DNA of 64,000 bases from assembly GCF_002101555.1 (NCBI RefSeq), contig NZ_LQOL01000003.1, positions 1 through 64,000 on the forward strand. The letters run 5' to 3'. This document shows positions 1 to 8,146 of the stretch, one piece after another. The translations under genes and the position numbers were made by a program. Source of the stretch: Mycolicibacterium canariasense. GTDB taxonomy: Bacteria > Actinomycetota > Actinomycetes > Mycobacteriales > Mycobacteriaceae. Below the pieces are notes generated by a model. That model saw only the letters and a program-made list of their open reading frames with translations, was not told the DNA's origin and did not search any database. The stretch's first letter is position 1; each line of letters begins with the position of its first letter.

Positions 1-174
1 GGTCGAAGAACGTTCCGATCGGCTGGGGGCGGGGGACGGCACGCTGCCACGGGTAGTGGTGGGCACGCTCGAAGCCGGCGTGGCCGGCTCTTGGGGCGAG
101 CCGGAACTACACCCAGCCCCACCAATCACGACAGCAACGGCCACAACAGCGGTGAGAAGTATGTTCGTCTGCAC
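1..174 (-). CDS. Putative secreted lipoprotein, 5' part only (window edge)
   Basis: The minus strand reads GTG at 172-174 and stays open to the window edge (58 codons). The translation starts with a charged-poor hydrophobic stretch and then a lipobox ending G-A-G-C-S-S-G, followed by a Ser/Pro/Thr-rich linker. This is the pattern of a mycobacterial lipoprotein signal peptide, with cleavage before the Cys. A GAGG ribosome-binding site overlaps the stop of the SDR gene upstream, so the two genes are probably co-transcribed with a 7-nt gap. The mature domain lies outside the window, so no function can be given. Confidence 0.6.
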   Translation of the reverse strand, partial: MQTNILLTAVVAVAVVIGGAGCSSGSPQEPATPASSVPTTTRGSVPSPAPSRSERSST

Positions 175-181
175 AGTTGCC

Positions 182-961
182 TCAGCGAGTCGTGTAGCCG
201 CCGTTGGCGAGGATGGTCTGCCCGGTGATCCACCATCCGTCACTGACGAGGAATCGGACCAAGGGCACGATGTCGCGCGGATCGGTCAGGCCGGTCTCGG
301 TGTACTTGGACAGGTCGGCCGCGTTCTGGTTGAACTCGGCGGACTCCTTGGTTTCTTGGCCGTAGAAGAACGGTGTCTCCATGGGACCGGGCGCAACCGC
401 ATTGACCGAGATCCCGCGGCTGCCAAACTCTTTGGACGCTGCGCGGGTGAAGTGCTCCACAGGGGCTTTCGACCCGGCGTAGATCGAATACAGGCCGGTG
501 TAGGCCGACAACAGGGAGGTGACGAGCGTGACGAGTTTTCCTCGCTCGCCGAGATGCTCACCAGCCTGCTGGATGAAGAACAACGCCGTCTTGGCGTTGA
601 TCGCGAAGATCTTGTCGAAATCCTCCTCGGTGATCTCCGGCAGGGGCTTCTTGATGACCATGCCGGTGGTGTTGATCGCGATGTCAATCGACCCCATCGC
701 ACCCCTGGCGTCCTGGAACAACGTCGTCACCGCCGCCGCGCCGGTCAGATCGGCCTGCACCAGGTGGGCCTGAGCCCCTGCCGCATTGATTGCCTCGGCA
801 GTCTCCTCGGCGGCACCGCGGGTGGATTCGCTGTTGAAGTGCACCGTGACCGCTCGGGCGCCCTGGGAGGCCAGGTCGCGCGAGATCAACCCGCCCAGAT
901 TCTTGGCGCCCCCCGCGACCAGGACGTTCTTGCCGGCAATGCTGTTGACGGTGTCGGGCAT
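182..961 (-). CDS. SDR-family oxidoreductase
   Basis: A 259-residue short-chain dehydrogenase/reductase of normal length. The N-terminal Rossmann motif is a GGAKNLGG variant of TGxxxGxG, followed by the NTTG segment (usually NNAG) near residue 90. The catalytic Tyr and Lys are in YAGSK around residue 160. The C-terminal TGQTILANGGYTTR resembles the conserved end of classical SDRs. It should carry out NAD(P)-dependent oxidation or reduction of an alcohol or ketone in the cytosol; the substrate cannot be read from sequence. The ATG at 961 has a GAGAGGAAG ribosome-binding site. It is divergent from an AraC regulator, which may control it. Confidence 0.9.
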   Translation of the reverse strand: MPDTVNSIAGKNVLVAGGAKNLGGLISRDLASQGARAVTVHFNSESTRGAAEETAEAINAAGAQAHLVQADLTGAAAVTTLFQDARGAMGSIDIAINTTGMVIKKPLPEITEEDFDKIFAINAKTALFFIQQAGEHLGERGKLVTLVTSLLSAYTGLYSIYAGSKAPVEHFTRAASKEFGSRGISVNAVAPGPMETPFFYGQETKESAEFNQNAADLSKYTETGLTDPRDIVPLVRFLVSDGWWITGQTILANGGYTTR

Positions 962-1070
962 CGCTTCCTCTCGTCGATATGCGCACAGGACGCTATCGTG
1001 GGGCGAAAGGGGGGACCTCCGAAAAATCGTCGACCTTCGAGAAACTTGGAGCGGGTCAGGGGCGGTCGGA

Positions 1071-1925
1071 TTGCAAGTGTGGGATGGCCATCGGCAACGT
1101 AGCGAACGCGTTGTCGTGGCCGAGCGTGGCCTGCGGGTTCACGGCCTGGACTTCCGCTTCGTCGCCGAAACGATCACCTCCCCGACCGACTGGTGCTTTC
1201 AAGAGCCGCATCACGTGTTCGTCGTCCATCGGCGCGGCCATCTCACCTCCATGGAGATCGAGTTCGAAGGCGGCCCGTCAGGTCACTGCCTTCCCCGTGT
1301 CGGTGACGTGTGGGTCATTCCTGCCGAGCACCGCTACGCGGCCCTCGTCCAAGGAGCCACGGTCGGCTTCTGTGAGATCACCGTGCCGGCGGCGACTTTC
1401 GGTGATCGAGAACTCGCACCGCGTGTCGGGTATCCCGACACGTTGCTGCATCGGCTGGTGGAGCGCCTTGCCGGCCAAGCCCATCGCGACGGTGCCGCGG
1501 CGACGCTGTTCCGTCAGTCGCTGGTCCAGACGATGCAACTGCACATCTCCGAGCACTACCCCGCCCAGCCACCGCCCGCGCGCGCCGACAACGTGGCACG
1601 TCACCTGGATGGACGGGCCCAGCAGATCGTCGTCGACTACCTGCAATCGGAGTTGGATTCCCGCATCGATCTGGACGAACTGGCCGCTTTGGTCGGCATG
1701 ACGGCGAGTGTGTTTCTGCCTGCGTTCTCGACTGCGTTCGGCACGACCCCTCACCAGTACCTGATCGAGCAGCGAATCGAACGGGCCAAGGCGCTGCTTT
1801 GGAGCAGTCGGGCCAGCATCACCGAGATCAGCGCCGGCGTGGGATTCGCCAACCCGAGCCACTTCGCCACGACCTTCAAACAACGCGTCGGCGTCACCCC
1901 GACCGCATACCGCCGCAACAGGTAA
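1071..1925 (+). CDS. AraC-family transcriptional regulator
   Basis: The C-terminal ~100 residues form a double helix-turn-helix of the AraC/XylS type, including the typical segment ITEISAGVGFANPSHFATTFKQ and the ending GVTPTAYRR. The N-terminal ~170 residues are a ligand-sensing domain of the kind found in actinobacterial AraC regulators of hydroxylase or dehydrogenase genes. No ATG is suitably placed. TTG at 1071 or GTG at 1077 fits best, because the frame upstream runs antisense through the SDR gene; the exact start is uncertain. Its divergence from the SDR at 182-961 suggests local control of that gene and the lipoprotein behind it. Confidence 0.85.
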   Translation: MQVWDGHRQRSERVVVAERGLRVHGLDFRFVAETITSPTDWCFQEPHHVFVVHRRGHLTSMEIEFEGGPSGHCLPRVGDVWVIPAEHRYAALVQGATVGFCEITVPAATFGDRELAPRVGYPDTLLHRLVERLAGQAHRDGAAATLFRQSLVQTMQLHISEHYPAQPPPARADNVARHLDGRAQQIVVDYLQSELDSRIDLDELAALVGMTASVFLPAFSTAFGTTPHQYLIEQRIERAKALLWSSRASITEISAGVGFANPSHFATTFKQRVGVTPTAYRRNR

Positions 1926-1993
1926 CAGGCTGCTGCCCACCGCACCGAAGTGGTGGTGAGTGACGGGAAGGATCGACGCCGAGGCGCGCGTGA

Positions 1994-2863
1994 GGGGTAG
2001 AAACCCGACGATCCAAGCCCTGGGAGCCCATCGAGATCCCCTACGAGGGCACGACGCTTCCGGGGTACTTCTACAAGGTCGACGATTCCGGGGAACCGCG
2101 ACCGACGCTCATCTTCCACGGCGGTTTCGATTCGAGCATCGAGGAGCTGTACTACTTCGGCGCCGCAGCGGCCAACCGACGCGGATACAACTGCCTCACC
2201 TTCGACGGACCCGGTCAGGGCATGCCGCTTCGGGAGCAGAAGCTGCCCTTCCGGTACGACTGGGAAGCGGTGGTGACTCCTGTCGTCGACTATGCGCTGT
2301 CGCGTTCCGACGTGGACGGCGATCGACTCGCAGTACAAGGCATGAGCCTCGGCGGATACCTCGCCGCGCGCGCCGCTGCCTACGAACCGCGGTTCCAGGC
2401 GGCCATACTCTACGACGGCGTGTGGAGCCTCTACGACAGCATCCGCGGCGTCCTGTCACTCGAGGCGCTTCGGGCGCTCGACGCCGGGGATTCCGCTGGA
2501 TTCGACGAGATCGTCACCCAGCAGATGCAGACCAACACACAGCTGCGGTGGACGTTCACCCAGGGCACCTTCTGCTTCGGGTCCGGGTCGCTCTACGAGT
2601 TCGTCGATGCGAGCCGGGCGATGACCTTGGATCACACTGTTGTGGAACGCATTACGGCACCGACTCTGGTGATGGAAGCCGACGGTGATCAATTCTTCCG
2701 CGGCCAGCCCGAGCAGGTCTTCGACACTCTGCGGTCGCCGAAGACCTTCGTACGCTTCACCGCCGAGGATGGCGCCGAGAACCACTGCCAATCAGGGGCT
2801 TTGGCGCACAAGGACGAAGTGGTCTTCAACTGGCTCGACGACATTCTGCTCAAGGCAAACTAG
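1994..2863 (+). pseudogene. N-terminally truncated alpha/beta hydrolase
   Basis: The frame opens only after a TGA at 1991 and has no ATG, GTG or TTG with a usable position before ATG 2222, yet homology-like sequence begins at about 2018 (PWEPIEIPYEGTTLPGYF). From there the catalytic domain is complete: oxyanion segment FHGGFDS, nucleophile elbow GMSLGG, acid region EADGDQFF and a C-terminal His in ENHCQSG. Family members with this layout (2,6-dihydropseudooxynicotine-hydrolase-like) usually carry an additional helical N-terminal domain of about 150 residues, which is missing here. Starting at 2222 would also lose the oxyanion loop. I therefore read it as a 5'-deleted gene, though expression from an unrecognised start cannot be excluded. 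Confidence 0.7.
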
Positions 2864-2874
2864 GAGGAGAGCAC

Positions 2875-3069
2875 ATGACCGACACGGGAGCCGATCTCGG
2901 CGGGCGCCTGCCGCTGATCGATCCGCACACGTTGAGCGGAGAACGCGAGGACCTGCGACTCGCCCATGCCGACGACATCCAGATGTTCTGCAACCACGAC
3001 CAGAGTGAGTACCTCAGTTGGACCGACGATCGCGGACAACCCGACGTGCTCATTCGGTATCAGGAGTGA
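2875..3069 (+). CDS. Short chimeric ORF, possible carboxymuconolactone-decarboxylase remnant
   Basis: A 64-codon ORF with a very strong ribosome-binding site (AGGAGGAG) 12 nt after the hydrolase remnant. The first ~27 residues (RLPLIDPHTLSGE) match the usual beginning of carboxymuconolactone decarboxylase family proteins, which are normally 130-200 residues. The rest, containing FCNHDQSEYLSW, is unlike that family and I do not recognise it. It looks like a fusion of one gene's 5' end with another gene's 3' end after a deletion. It overlaps the 3' end of the convergent TetR gene by 10 nt. It may be translated, but a function is unlikely. Confidence 0.45.
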   Translation: MTDTGADLGGRLPLIDPHTLSGEREDLRLAHADDIQMFCNHDQSEYLSWTDDRGQPDVLIRYQE

Positions 3070-3704
3070 CGGCGATAACGAGCCATGAACAGCGCCACCG
3101 CTTCACGCGCCACGTAATCGCACCGGTCGTCGTCGAGTGCGGAGCTCGAGGAGGCCACCAGCCGACCCAACAGGACCTCGCCGAGGATGACGTCGATGAA
3201 CTGCGCCGTCGCGAGATCAGGATCGGGGATCTCGAATTCGGGCTCTTCGCTGAGCCGGCACACGTAATCGTGAACGGCGCGTCGAGCAGGCTCCCGCCCG
3301 GAGTCCATGAAGCTTTGACCGATTTCGGGGAATCGTGCGCTCTCCCAGATCACCAGCCGCATGAACGCCACCGCCTCTGGCGGTGCCCAAAAGCCGGCGA
3401 TCGTGCGCCCTATCGTGAACAGGACCTCATCCGCGGGGCGAACCTGCGCAGTCGATTCGATGATCGCGTCGAGCGGCATGCTGGCCCACAGTCGCGCCAT
3501 CGTCGCGTCGAACAGCGCCTTCTTGTTGGCGAACTGGTTGTACAACGTTCTACGCGCCACCCCGGCCTGCAACGCGATCGCGTCCATGCTGGACTGCTCG
3601 TAACCGTGGGCGAGAAAGACTCGGACGGCGGTCTGCAGTATTGCCTCTGTCGTCGACACCGCCTGCGACGGACGAACGGGTGCACCCGCGGCCCTTCGAT
3701 CCAT
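3060..3704 (-). CDS. TetR-family transcriptional regulator
   Basis: 214 residues. The N-terminal DNA-binding domain lies at about residues 17-65, with the recognition-helix region GVARRTLYNQFANKKALF, typical of TetR/AcrR repressors. The ligand-binding C-terminal half is divergent, as is usual. ATG 3704 follows a short extension that is common in mycobacterial members. It sits directly downstream of a second TetR gene on the same strand (65 nt gap). The target is probably one of the neighbouring catabolic genes, but no operator was found immediately upstream of it. Confidence 0.9.
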   Translation of the reverse strand: MDRRAAGAPVRPSQAVSTTEAILQTAVRVFLAHGYEQSSMDAIALQAGVARRTLYNQFANKKALFDATMARLWASMPLDAIIESTAQVRPADEVLFTIGRTIAGFWAPPEAVAFMRLVIWESARFPEIGQSFMDSGREPARRAVHDYVCRLSEEPEFEIPDPDLATAQFIDVILGEVLLGRLVASSSSALDDDRCDYVAREAVALFMARYRRHS

Positions 3705-3769
3705 GGGTCCACGGTACTGCGGGCAGCCCGCCAGGCGATAGAAGCCGGCTCATCTCACACGCTCATCGC

Positions 3770-4363
3770 TCACCGGTGGTGTTCACCAAGCCGGCGGGTA
3801 ACGGTCTCGCACGCGAGCCTGGCCGTGGATTGCAGCTCTTGGGCGGACATTCCGCCGCGGCTGAGCACGGCAAGGGACTGCGTGATGCCCACGACGTAGG
3901 CCGCGAGATCGTCGAGCAGTTGCTTGTCGGGGTGGGTGTGGTCGAGGGCTGATCTGACTCGAGCGTGTTGCGCGCGCAGCATTTCCCGAACGTGATCCGC
4001 CGTCTCCGCCTCCAACGTCGGTGACGAGATGGTCGCCTGTGCGACGAGGCACCCGTCGGGGACGGTGGGGTCGGCGATGCGGTCGAGGACCACGGCGAAG
4101 AATGCCTCGACGGCGCCTACCGGGTCGGTGTCGGCGCGCGCGAGTGCGGCGTCGAAGCGCGCCCCGTAGAGCAGCGAATACCGCTGCAGCGCTTGCCGGA
4201 ACAGTCCATCCTTGCTGACGAAGGTCCCATAGAGCGACCCACGTCCCAGACCGGTCGCCGACGTCAAGTCTTCGAGCGATGCTCCGACGTACCCCTTCTC
4301 CCAGAACACCCGCATTGCCTGGTCCAAAACATGATCGACGTCGAACTGCTTACGCCCCGCCAC
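3770..4363 (-). CDS. TetR-family transcriptional regulator
   Basis: 197 residues starting at GTG 4363 with an AGGGGG ribosome-binding site. The HTH domain spans about residues 9-55, with the segment GLGRGSLYGTFVSKDGLF characteristic of the AcrR/NemR-like branch. The C-terminal domain contains a single Cys-bearing stretch (PDGCLVAQ) seen in many relatives. The gene is divergent from the glyoxalase-fold gene at 4611, and a 12-bp perfect palindrome lies between them, so this protein is the likely repressor at that site. Confidence 0.9.
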   Translation of the reverse strand: MAGRKQFDVDHVLDQAMRVFWEKGYVGASLEDLTSATGLGRGSLYGTFVSKDGLFRQALQRYSLLYGARFDAALARADTDPVGAVEAFFAVVLDRIADPTVPDGCLVAQATISSPTLEAETADHVREMLRAQHARVRSALDHTHPDKQLLDDLAAYVVGITQSLAVLSRGGMSAQELQSTARLACETVTRRLGEHHR

Positions 4364-4454
4364 GCGCGCTCACACCCCCTTTCGGGCGTCGAAATTCGCG
4401 GCCGCGGACACGATTGCCGCCCATCGCCGTGTACCAGCCTCACGATAACCAAAC

Positions 4455-4472
4455 TTGGACCGATCGGTCAAA
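4455..4472. promoter_or_regulatory. Palindromic operator, probable TetR site
   Basis: GACCGATCGGTC at 4458-4469 is a perfect 12-bp palindrome, and TT/AA pairs extend the symmetry outward with one mismatch (TTG...AAA). TetR/AcrR operators of the form TTGACC-GGTCAA are well known. It lies about 90 nt from the TetR start codon at 4363 and upstream of 4611, so it could control both divergent units. Confidence 0.6.
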
Positions 4473-4482
4473 GATGTGTTAG

Positions 4483-4614
4483 CGTTCGAGATCATGGCCG
4501 ACATTCGTCGATACCTTCTCCGGCCACGTGATCGACGTCGACGGGTTCCACCACCATGCGGTCACCCATCACCTCATTCAGGCCGCCTTCTACCACAGGG
4601 AGAAGCATCGATGA
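4483..4614 (+). pseudogene. 3' fragment of an unidentified gene, coupled to the next gene
   Basis: After TAG at 4480 the frame stays open to TGA at 4612-4614, which overlaps the ATG of the next gene as ATGA, the standard coupling arrangement in this window. The reading frame (FVDTFSGHVIDVDGF, then a His-rich stretch) is coding-like but has no good start; GTG 4528 would give only 28 residues. I take it as the C-terminus of a deleted upstream gene. The family is not recognised. Confidence 0.4.
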
Positions 4615-5162
4615 CGAGCCCGGATCTACGGCCGGCGTCCGCGGCACTGGCGGTCAACCATGTCGGCGTGACCGTGCCCGATGTGTTCGGCGCGATCGAC
4701 TGGTACGGAGACGTCTTCGGCTTCCGATGCATCATGGGACCGCGGCTGCTCGAACCCGACCATCGTGAAGCCGCCGCGTCCCTCGGCCCTCGGTTCCGCC
4801 GCGCCTGGCAGGCGCACCTGTTGTGCGGCAACGGTGTCGGCATCGAACTCTTCCAATTCATCGACCCTCCGGTGCAGCACCGCGACGCCGACGATCCGAT
4901 CGACTTCACCCGCCGCGGACCGTGGCACCTCTGCCTGACCTATCTCGATGTGGCGCAGGCTGTTGCGCTCATCACCGATGAGGGCGGCACCATGCTCTCG
5001 GAACCCACGGCCTTCGTGCCCGGACGTCCTTGGGTGCTCGCCTATTGTGCCGATCCGTGGGGGACGGTGCTCGAGATCATGAGCCACAGCTACGCCGAGG
5101 TCTTCTCCAACTGGCCACAGCCCGGCCAAGCCGAACCCCCCATCCTCATCGAACGTCCCTAG
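4611..5162 (+). CDS. VOC (glyoxalase/bleomycin-resistance) family protein
   Basis: 183 residues beginning at ATG 4611 with an AGGGAGA ribosome-binding site. The beta-alpha-beta-beta-beta pattern of the vicinal-oxygen-chelate fold is visible: NHVGVTVPDVFGAIDWYGDVFGF at residues ~15-37, a second module from about residue 105 (WHLCLTYLDVAQAV) and the terminal DPWGTVLEIMSH with the metal-ligand-type Glu. His17, His106 and this Glu would form the metal site. Such proteins act as dioxygenases, epimerases or lyases. It is followed 23 nt later by a decarboxylase-type amidohydrolase, suggesting a shared role in aromatic or ring-cleavage metabolism. Confidence 0.85.
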   Translation: MTSPDLRPASAALAVNHVGVTVPDVFGAIDWYGDVFGFRCIMGPRLLEPDHREAAASLGPRFRRAWQAHLLCGNGVGIELFQFIDPPVQHRDADDPIDFTRRGPWHLCLTYLDVAQAVALITDEGGTMLSEPTAFVPGRPWVLAYCADPWGTVLEIMSHSYAEVFSNWPQPGQAEPPILIERP

Positions 5163-5185
5163 CACCAGCTCGAAGGAGCCCACCG

Positions 5186-6121
5186 ATGGCCGCTTCGCCG
5201 AACCGAATCGACGTGCACACCCACTTCGTCCCGCCGTTCTGGGGCGAGTCGCTGCCCGAGCATGGTGGCGATCCCTCTGGCTGGACCCTGCCATCGTGGG
5301 ATCCTGACGGTCACCAGAGATTCATGGCAGACAACGGGATCGCCACCAGCATCCTGTCGCTGACGGCGCCGAGCGTGGTGGGGTGGCCCACCGACGCGCG
5401 TCGTGCGATGGCGCGCCGGGTCAACGAGTACAGCACCACGCTCATGACCGAGCAGCCCAAGGTATTCGGCTACTTCGCGACGCTGCCGCTGCCCGACGTC
5501 GACGGCGCCGTCGCGGAGGCGTGTTTCGCCCTCGACGAACTCCACGCCGACGGGGTCGTCCTGCTCAGCAGTTACGACAACATGTATCTCGGCGATGCGC
5601 GGCTTGCGCCGCTGTGGAGCGCCCTCGACCAGCGGGCCGCAGTGGTGTTCGTCCACCCCGGGCATCCTGTGATCGCAACGCTGCCCGGCGTGCCGGGCCC
5701 GCTGGTGGATTATCCCTTCGAGTCGACCCGCACCGCGGTGCACATGGTGTTCAACGGGATTCACGACAAGTACCCGGCCGTGAAGATCGTCCTCTCGCAT
5801 GCCGGCGGCTTCCTCCCGTATGCCGTGACGCGATTCTGTCTGCTGCAATCGGAACTCGACCCGGACGGCCCTTCGGCGGACGACCTCGAAGCCACATTCA
5901 AGCGTTGCTACTTCGATACCGCGCTCTCGTCCAGCGCGTATGCCCTGCCCTGTTTCCTGGCCTTCGCCGATCCGGCACGGATCTTGTACGGCAGCGACTT
6001 CCCTTATGCCCCAGCGGCTGTGGGGACACGGTTCACCGAGCTACTCGATGCCGGAGTCGGCGATCGAGCCGCGGCGATCAATCGCGAGAATGCGGTGGCG
6101 CTGTTCCCGCGGCTCGCCTGA
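5186..6121 (+). CDS. Amidohydrolase_2 family (ACMSD / resorcylate decarboxylase-like)
   Basis: 311 residues from ATG 5186 (GAAGGAG ribosome-binding site). Metal-binding landmarks of the amidohydrolase superfamily are present in order: HTH at residues 11-13, VHPGHP in the middle, LSHAGGFLPY, and the late YGSDFPY Asp. This arrangement is typical of the 2-amino-3-carboxymuconate-semialdehyde decarboxylase and gamma-resorcylate decarboxylase group, cytosolic metal-dependent non-oxidative decarboxylases or hydrolases of aromatic acids and their cleavage products. It is co-oriented with the VOC gene and probably forms a two-gene operon with it. The substrate is unknown. Confidence 0.85.
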   Translation: MAASPNRIDVHTHFVPPFWGESLPEHGGDPSGWTLPSWDPDGHQRFMADNGIATSILSLTAPSVVGWPTDARRAMARRVNEYSTTLMTEQPKVFGYFATLPLPDVDGAVAEACFALDELHADGVVLLSSYDNMYLGDARLAPLWSALDQRAAVVFVHPGHPVIATLPGVPGPLVDYPFESTRTAVHMVFNGIHDKYPAVKIVLSHAGGFLPYAVTRFCLLQSELDPDGPSADDLEATFKRCYFDTALSSSAYALPCFLAFADPARILYGSDFPYAPAAVGTRFTELLDAGVGDRAAAINRENAVALFPRLA

Positions 6122-6144
6122 CAATCGGCTCATCCGCCGCCGTC

Positions 6145-7158
6145 TCAGGCGACGGTCAGCACCAGCTTGCCGCGGAGGTGCCCCTGCTCGGCCCGTTGGT
6201 GTGCCGCGGCGGCGTCCTGAAGCGGGAACGACCCGTCGATCGCGATACCCACCGTGCCGTCGTCGAGCAGGCGTCCCAGGTCGCTGAGTTGGGATCCATT
6301 GGACCGAACCTGAGTTTGGGACACGGCGACGCCCAGTTCGTGCGCCCGCTCGGCATCGTCGAACCCCAGGAAGCAGGGGAACAGCGCGCCGCCCGGCTTG
6401 ATCGTTTGAAGGAACCGACTGGTTTCGGGCCCACCGATGGTGTCGAGCACGAGATCGGCGTTTCGCACCATTTCTTCGGGCCGGCTGGTGGTGTAGTCGA
6501 TGACGTCGTCGGCGCCCAGGCCACGTAGGAACGACTCGTGTCGACCCGAAGCGACGGCGATCACGCGGGCGCCTCTCCATTTCGCGAGTTGCACGGCGAT
6601 GTGCCCCACTCCGCCGGCGGCGCCGTTGACCATCACCGTCGCGCCGTCGAGGGGTACCGGCTGGTGCGCGTGAGGTTGTAAGGGGTTCTGTTCGGTGTGG
6701 CCCAGTTCGATCAGGAACTGCCATGCCGTGAGTCCGGACATGGCCGCGGCGGCGGCGTGTTCGTGACCGATTCCGGCGGGCTTGTGCGCCCAGTGCGCCG
6801 CCGGCGCCGATACGTACTCGGCATAGGTCGCGCTCTGGCCGAAGCTGGGGAAGCGCACCATGCCGAACACTTCATCGCCGGGGGAGAAGTCGCCAACATC
6901 CTCCGCGACGGATTCGACGACACCCGAGGCGTCCGATCCGGGGATGGCCGGCAGCGGGATCGGTGGGATCAACCCGTCGGGCAGTTGCTTGTGCCGGTAA
7001 CCGTCGCGCAGATACCAGTCCGGGGGATTGAGGCCGACGGCGTGCACGCGCACGCGCACTTCCCCCGGTTGTAGGTCCGGGATCGGTACGTCCTCGTAGC
7101 GAAGGACCTCCGGCCCGCCGAACTGATGAAACCGAACAGCTTTCATCGTCGTGGCCAT
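6145..7158 (-). CDS. Zinc-free MDR-family NADP-dependent oxidoreductase
   Basis: 337 residues starting at ATG 7158 (MATTMKAV). It shows the quinone-oxidoreductase type of medium-chain dehydrogenase: N-terminal GroES-like domain (FGGPEVLRYEDVPIPDLQPGEV), then the Rossmann motif NGAAGGVGHIAVQLAKWRGARV near residue 165, and no structural-zinc Cys cluster. Enzymes of this type reduce activated double bonds or quinones with NADPH. It is the last gene of the minus-strand series that starts at 11633. A palindrome sits 34 nt upstream of its start, so it may also have its own promoter. Confidence 0.88.
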   Translation of the reverse strand: MATTMKAVRFHQFGGPEVLRYEDVPIPDLQPGEVRVRVHAVGLNPPDWYLRDGYRHKQLPDGLIPPIPLPAIPGSDASGVVESVAEDVGDFSPGDEVFGMVRFPSFGQSATYAEYVSAPAAHWAHKPAGIGHEHAAAAAMSGLTAWQFLIELGHTEQNPLQPHAHQPVPLDGATVMVNGAAGGVGHIAVQLAKWRGARVIAVASGRHESFLRGLGADDVIDYTTSRPEEMVRNADLVLDTIGGPETSRFLQTIKPGGALFPCFLGFDDAERAHELGVAVSQTQVRSNGSQLSDLGRLLDDGTVGIAIDGSFPLQDAAAAHQRAEQGHLRGKLVLTVA

Positions 7159-7191
7159 CTCATCGACTCCTATCAGCCGCCATGCCTCTAT

Positions 7192-7204
7192 CTGTACTGT
7201 ACAG
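7192..7204. promoter_or_regulatory. CTGTACTGTACAG palindrome upstream of MDR gene
   Basis: A 13-bp inverted repeat, CTGTAC and GTACAG around a central T, followed by two further partial repeats (AGTGCAGTGCA). Position 34 nt upstream of the ATG at 7158 fits a repressor operator of the TetR type. No adjacent regulator is an obvious partner. Confidence 0.5.
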
Positions 7205-7302
7205 TGCAGTGCAATGGCGCGAGCTGGTATCGAGTTGACGACGCCCGGCCGGTGGCGCGGTGCGCGGCCGTCATTCGGCAGTCGCCGCACCCCGAAAGGT
7301 CG

Positions 7303-8079
7303 TCAGCCGTCACCCCAGGGGTTCGCTCCGGCATCCCAACGCTGCTGCACATCGGGGTACAGGGTCTGGAGGTGCTGGGGGATTGTCTGCTTGATCGTCC
7401 GGGTGAACGCGTCGGTCAGGACCTCTGGTCGCCCCGCTTGTACGGCGTCGAGGGTTTGGGCCGCCACCTCGCCAGGAGGGATCTTGTCGTCACTGACCGT
7501 GGCCGTCATGTCCGTATCGATGAATCCTGGATGAACTCCGACGACAAGGGTTCCCGCCCCGCGCATTTCGAGGCGAAGAGCGTTGGTCAATGACCATTCA
7601 GCTGCCTTCGATGCACAGTAGGACGCGTTGAAGGGCAAGGAGTAGAAGCTCACCACCGACAGAACATTGACCAAAGCTCCACCGCCGTTGGCTGCCAGTA
7701 CCGGCGCGAACGCGCGGGCCATCGCCAACGTGCCGAAGTAGTTGGTGTCCATTTCCTTGCGTGCTGCGTCTGGATCCGAGGCTGACAGGAACGGCGACGT
7801 GAGCATCAGCCCGGCGTTGTTGATGACGATGGTGGCATCGGTGGCCGTCGACGCAGCCGCGGATACAGCGGCCGCATCGGTGATATCGAGGGCCACGGCG
7901 GTGATCCGGCCGTCGTCGACGACGACCGAGTCGGGATTGCGGGCCCCGGCATACACCCGGGCGGCGCCACGTTCCAGCAATGCCGCGACGTAAGCCCGAC
8001 CCAGACCGCGGTTGGCTCCGGTAACCACCGCCACCGCACCGGTTATCGACACCCCAGCGCCCAATTGCGTTGTGTTCAT
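7303..8079 (-). CDS. SDR-family oxidoreductase
   Basis: 258 residues from ATG 8079 with a GGAG ribosome-binding site. The cofactor motif TGANRGLGRAY is at residue ~19, NNAGLM at ~87, and the catalytic YCASK at ~153. The absence of an acidic residue right after the glycine motif, together with an Arg in it, slightly favours NADPH. The SDR may act together with the downstream MDR enzyme and the upstream flavoenzyme on one carbon skeleton. Substrate not determinable. Confidence 0.9.
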   Translation of the reverse strand: MNTTQLGAGVSITGAVAVVTGANRGLGRAYVAALLERGAARVYAGARNPDSVVVDDGRITAVALDITDAAAVSAAASTATDATIVINNAGLMLTSPFLSASDPDAARKEMDTNYFGTLAMARAFAPVLAANGGGALVNVLSVVSFYSLPFNASYCASKAAEWSLTNALRLEMRGAGTLVVGVHPGFIDTDMTATVSDDKIPPGEVAAQTLDAVQAGRPEVLTDAFTRTIKQTIPQHLQTLYPDVQQRWDAGANPWGDG

Positions 8080-8146
8080 TTCGTATTCTCCATCTCAATC
8101 AACGTTGCTTCGCCCCCGAGGACGGCTCGGATGGTGACCGTGGACG

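Noticed and set aside
4494..4610. ATG 4494 as the start of the VOC gene
   Set aside because: The first 39 codons from there are Arg/Pro-rich and unlike the family; ATG 4611 has an AGGGAGA site and begins next to the VOC fold.
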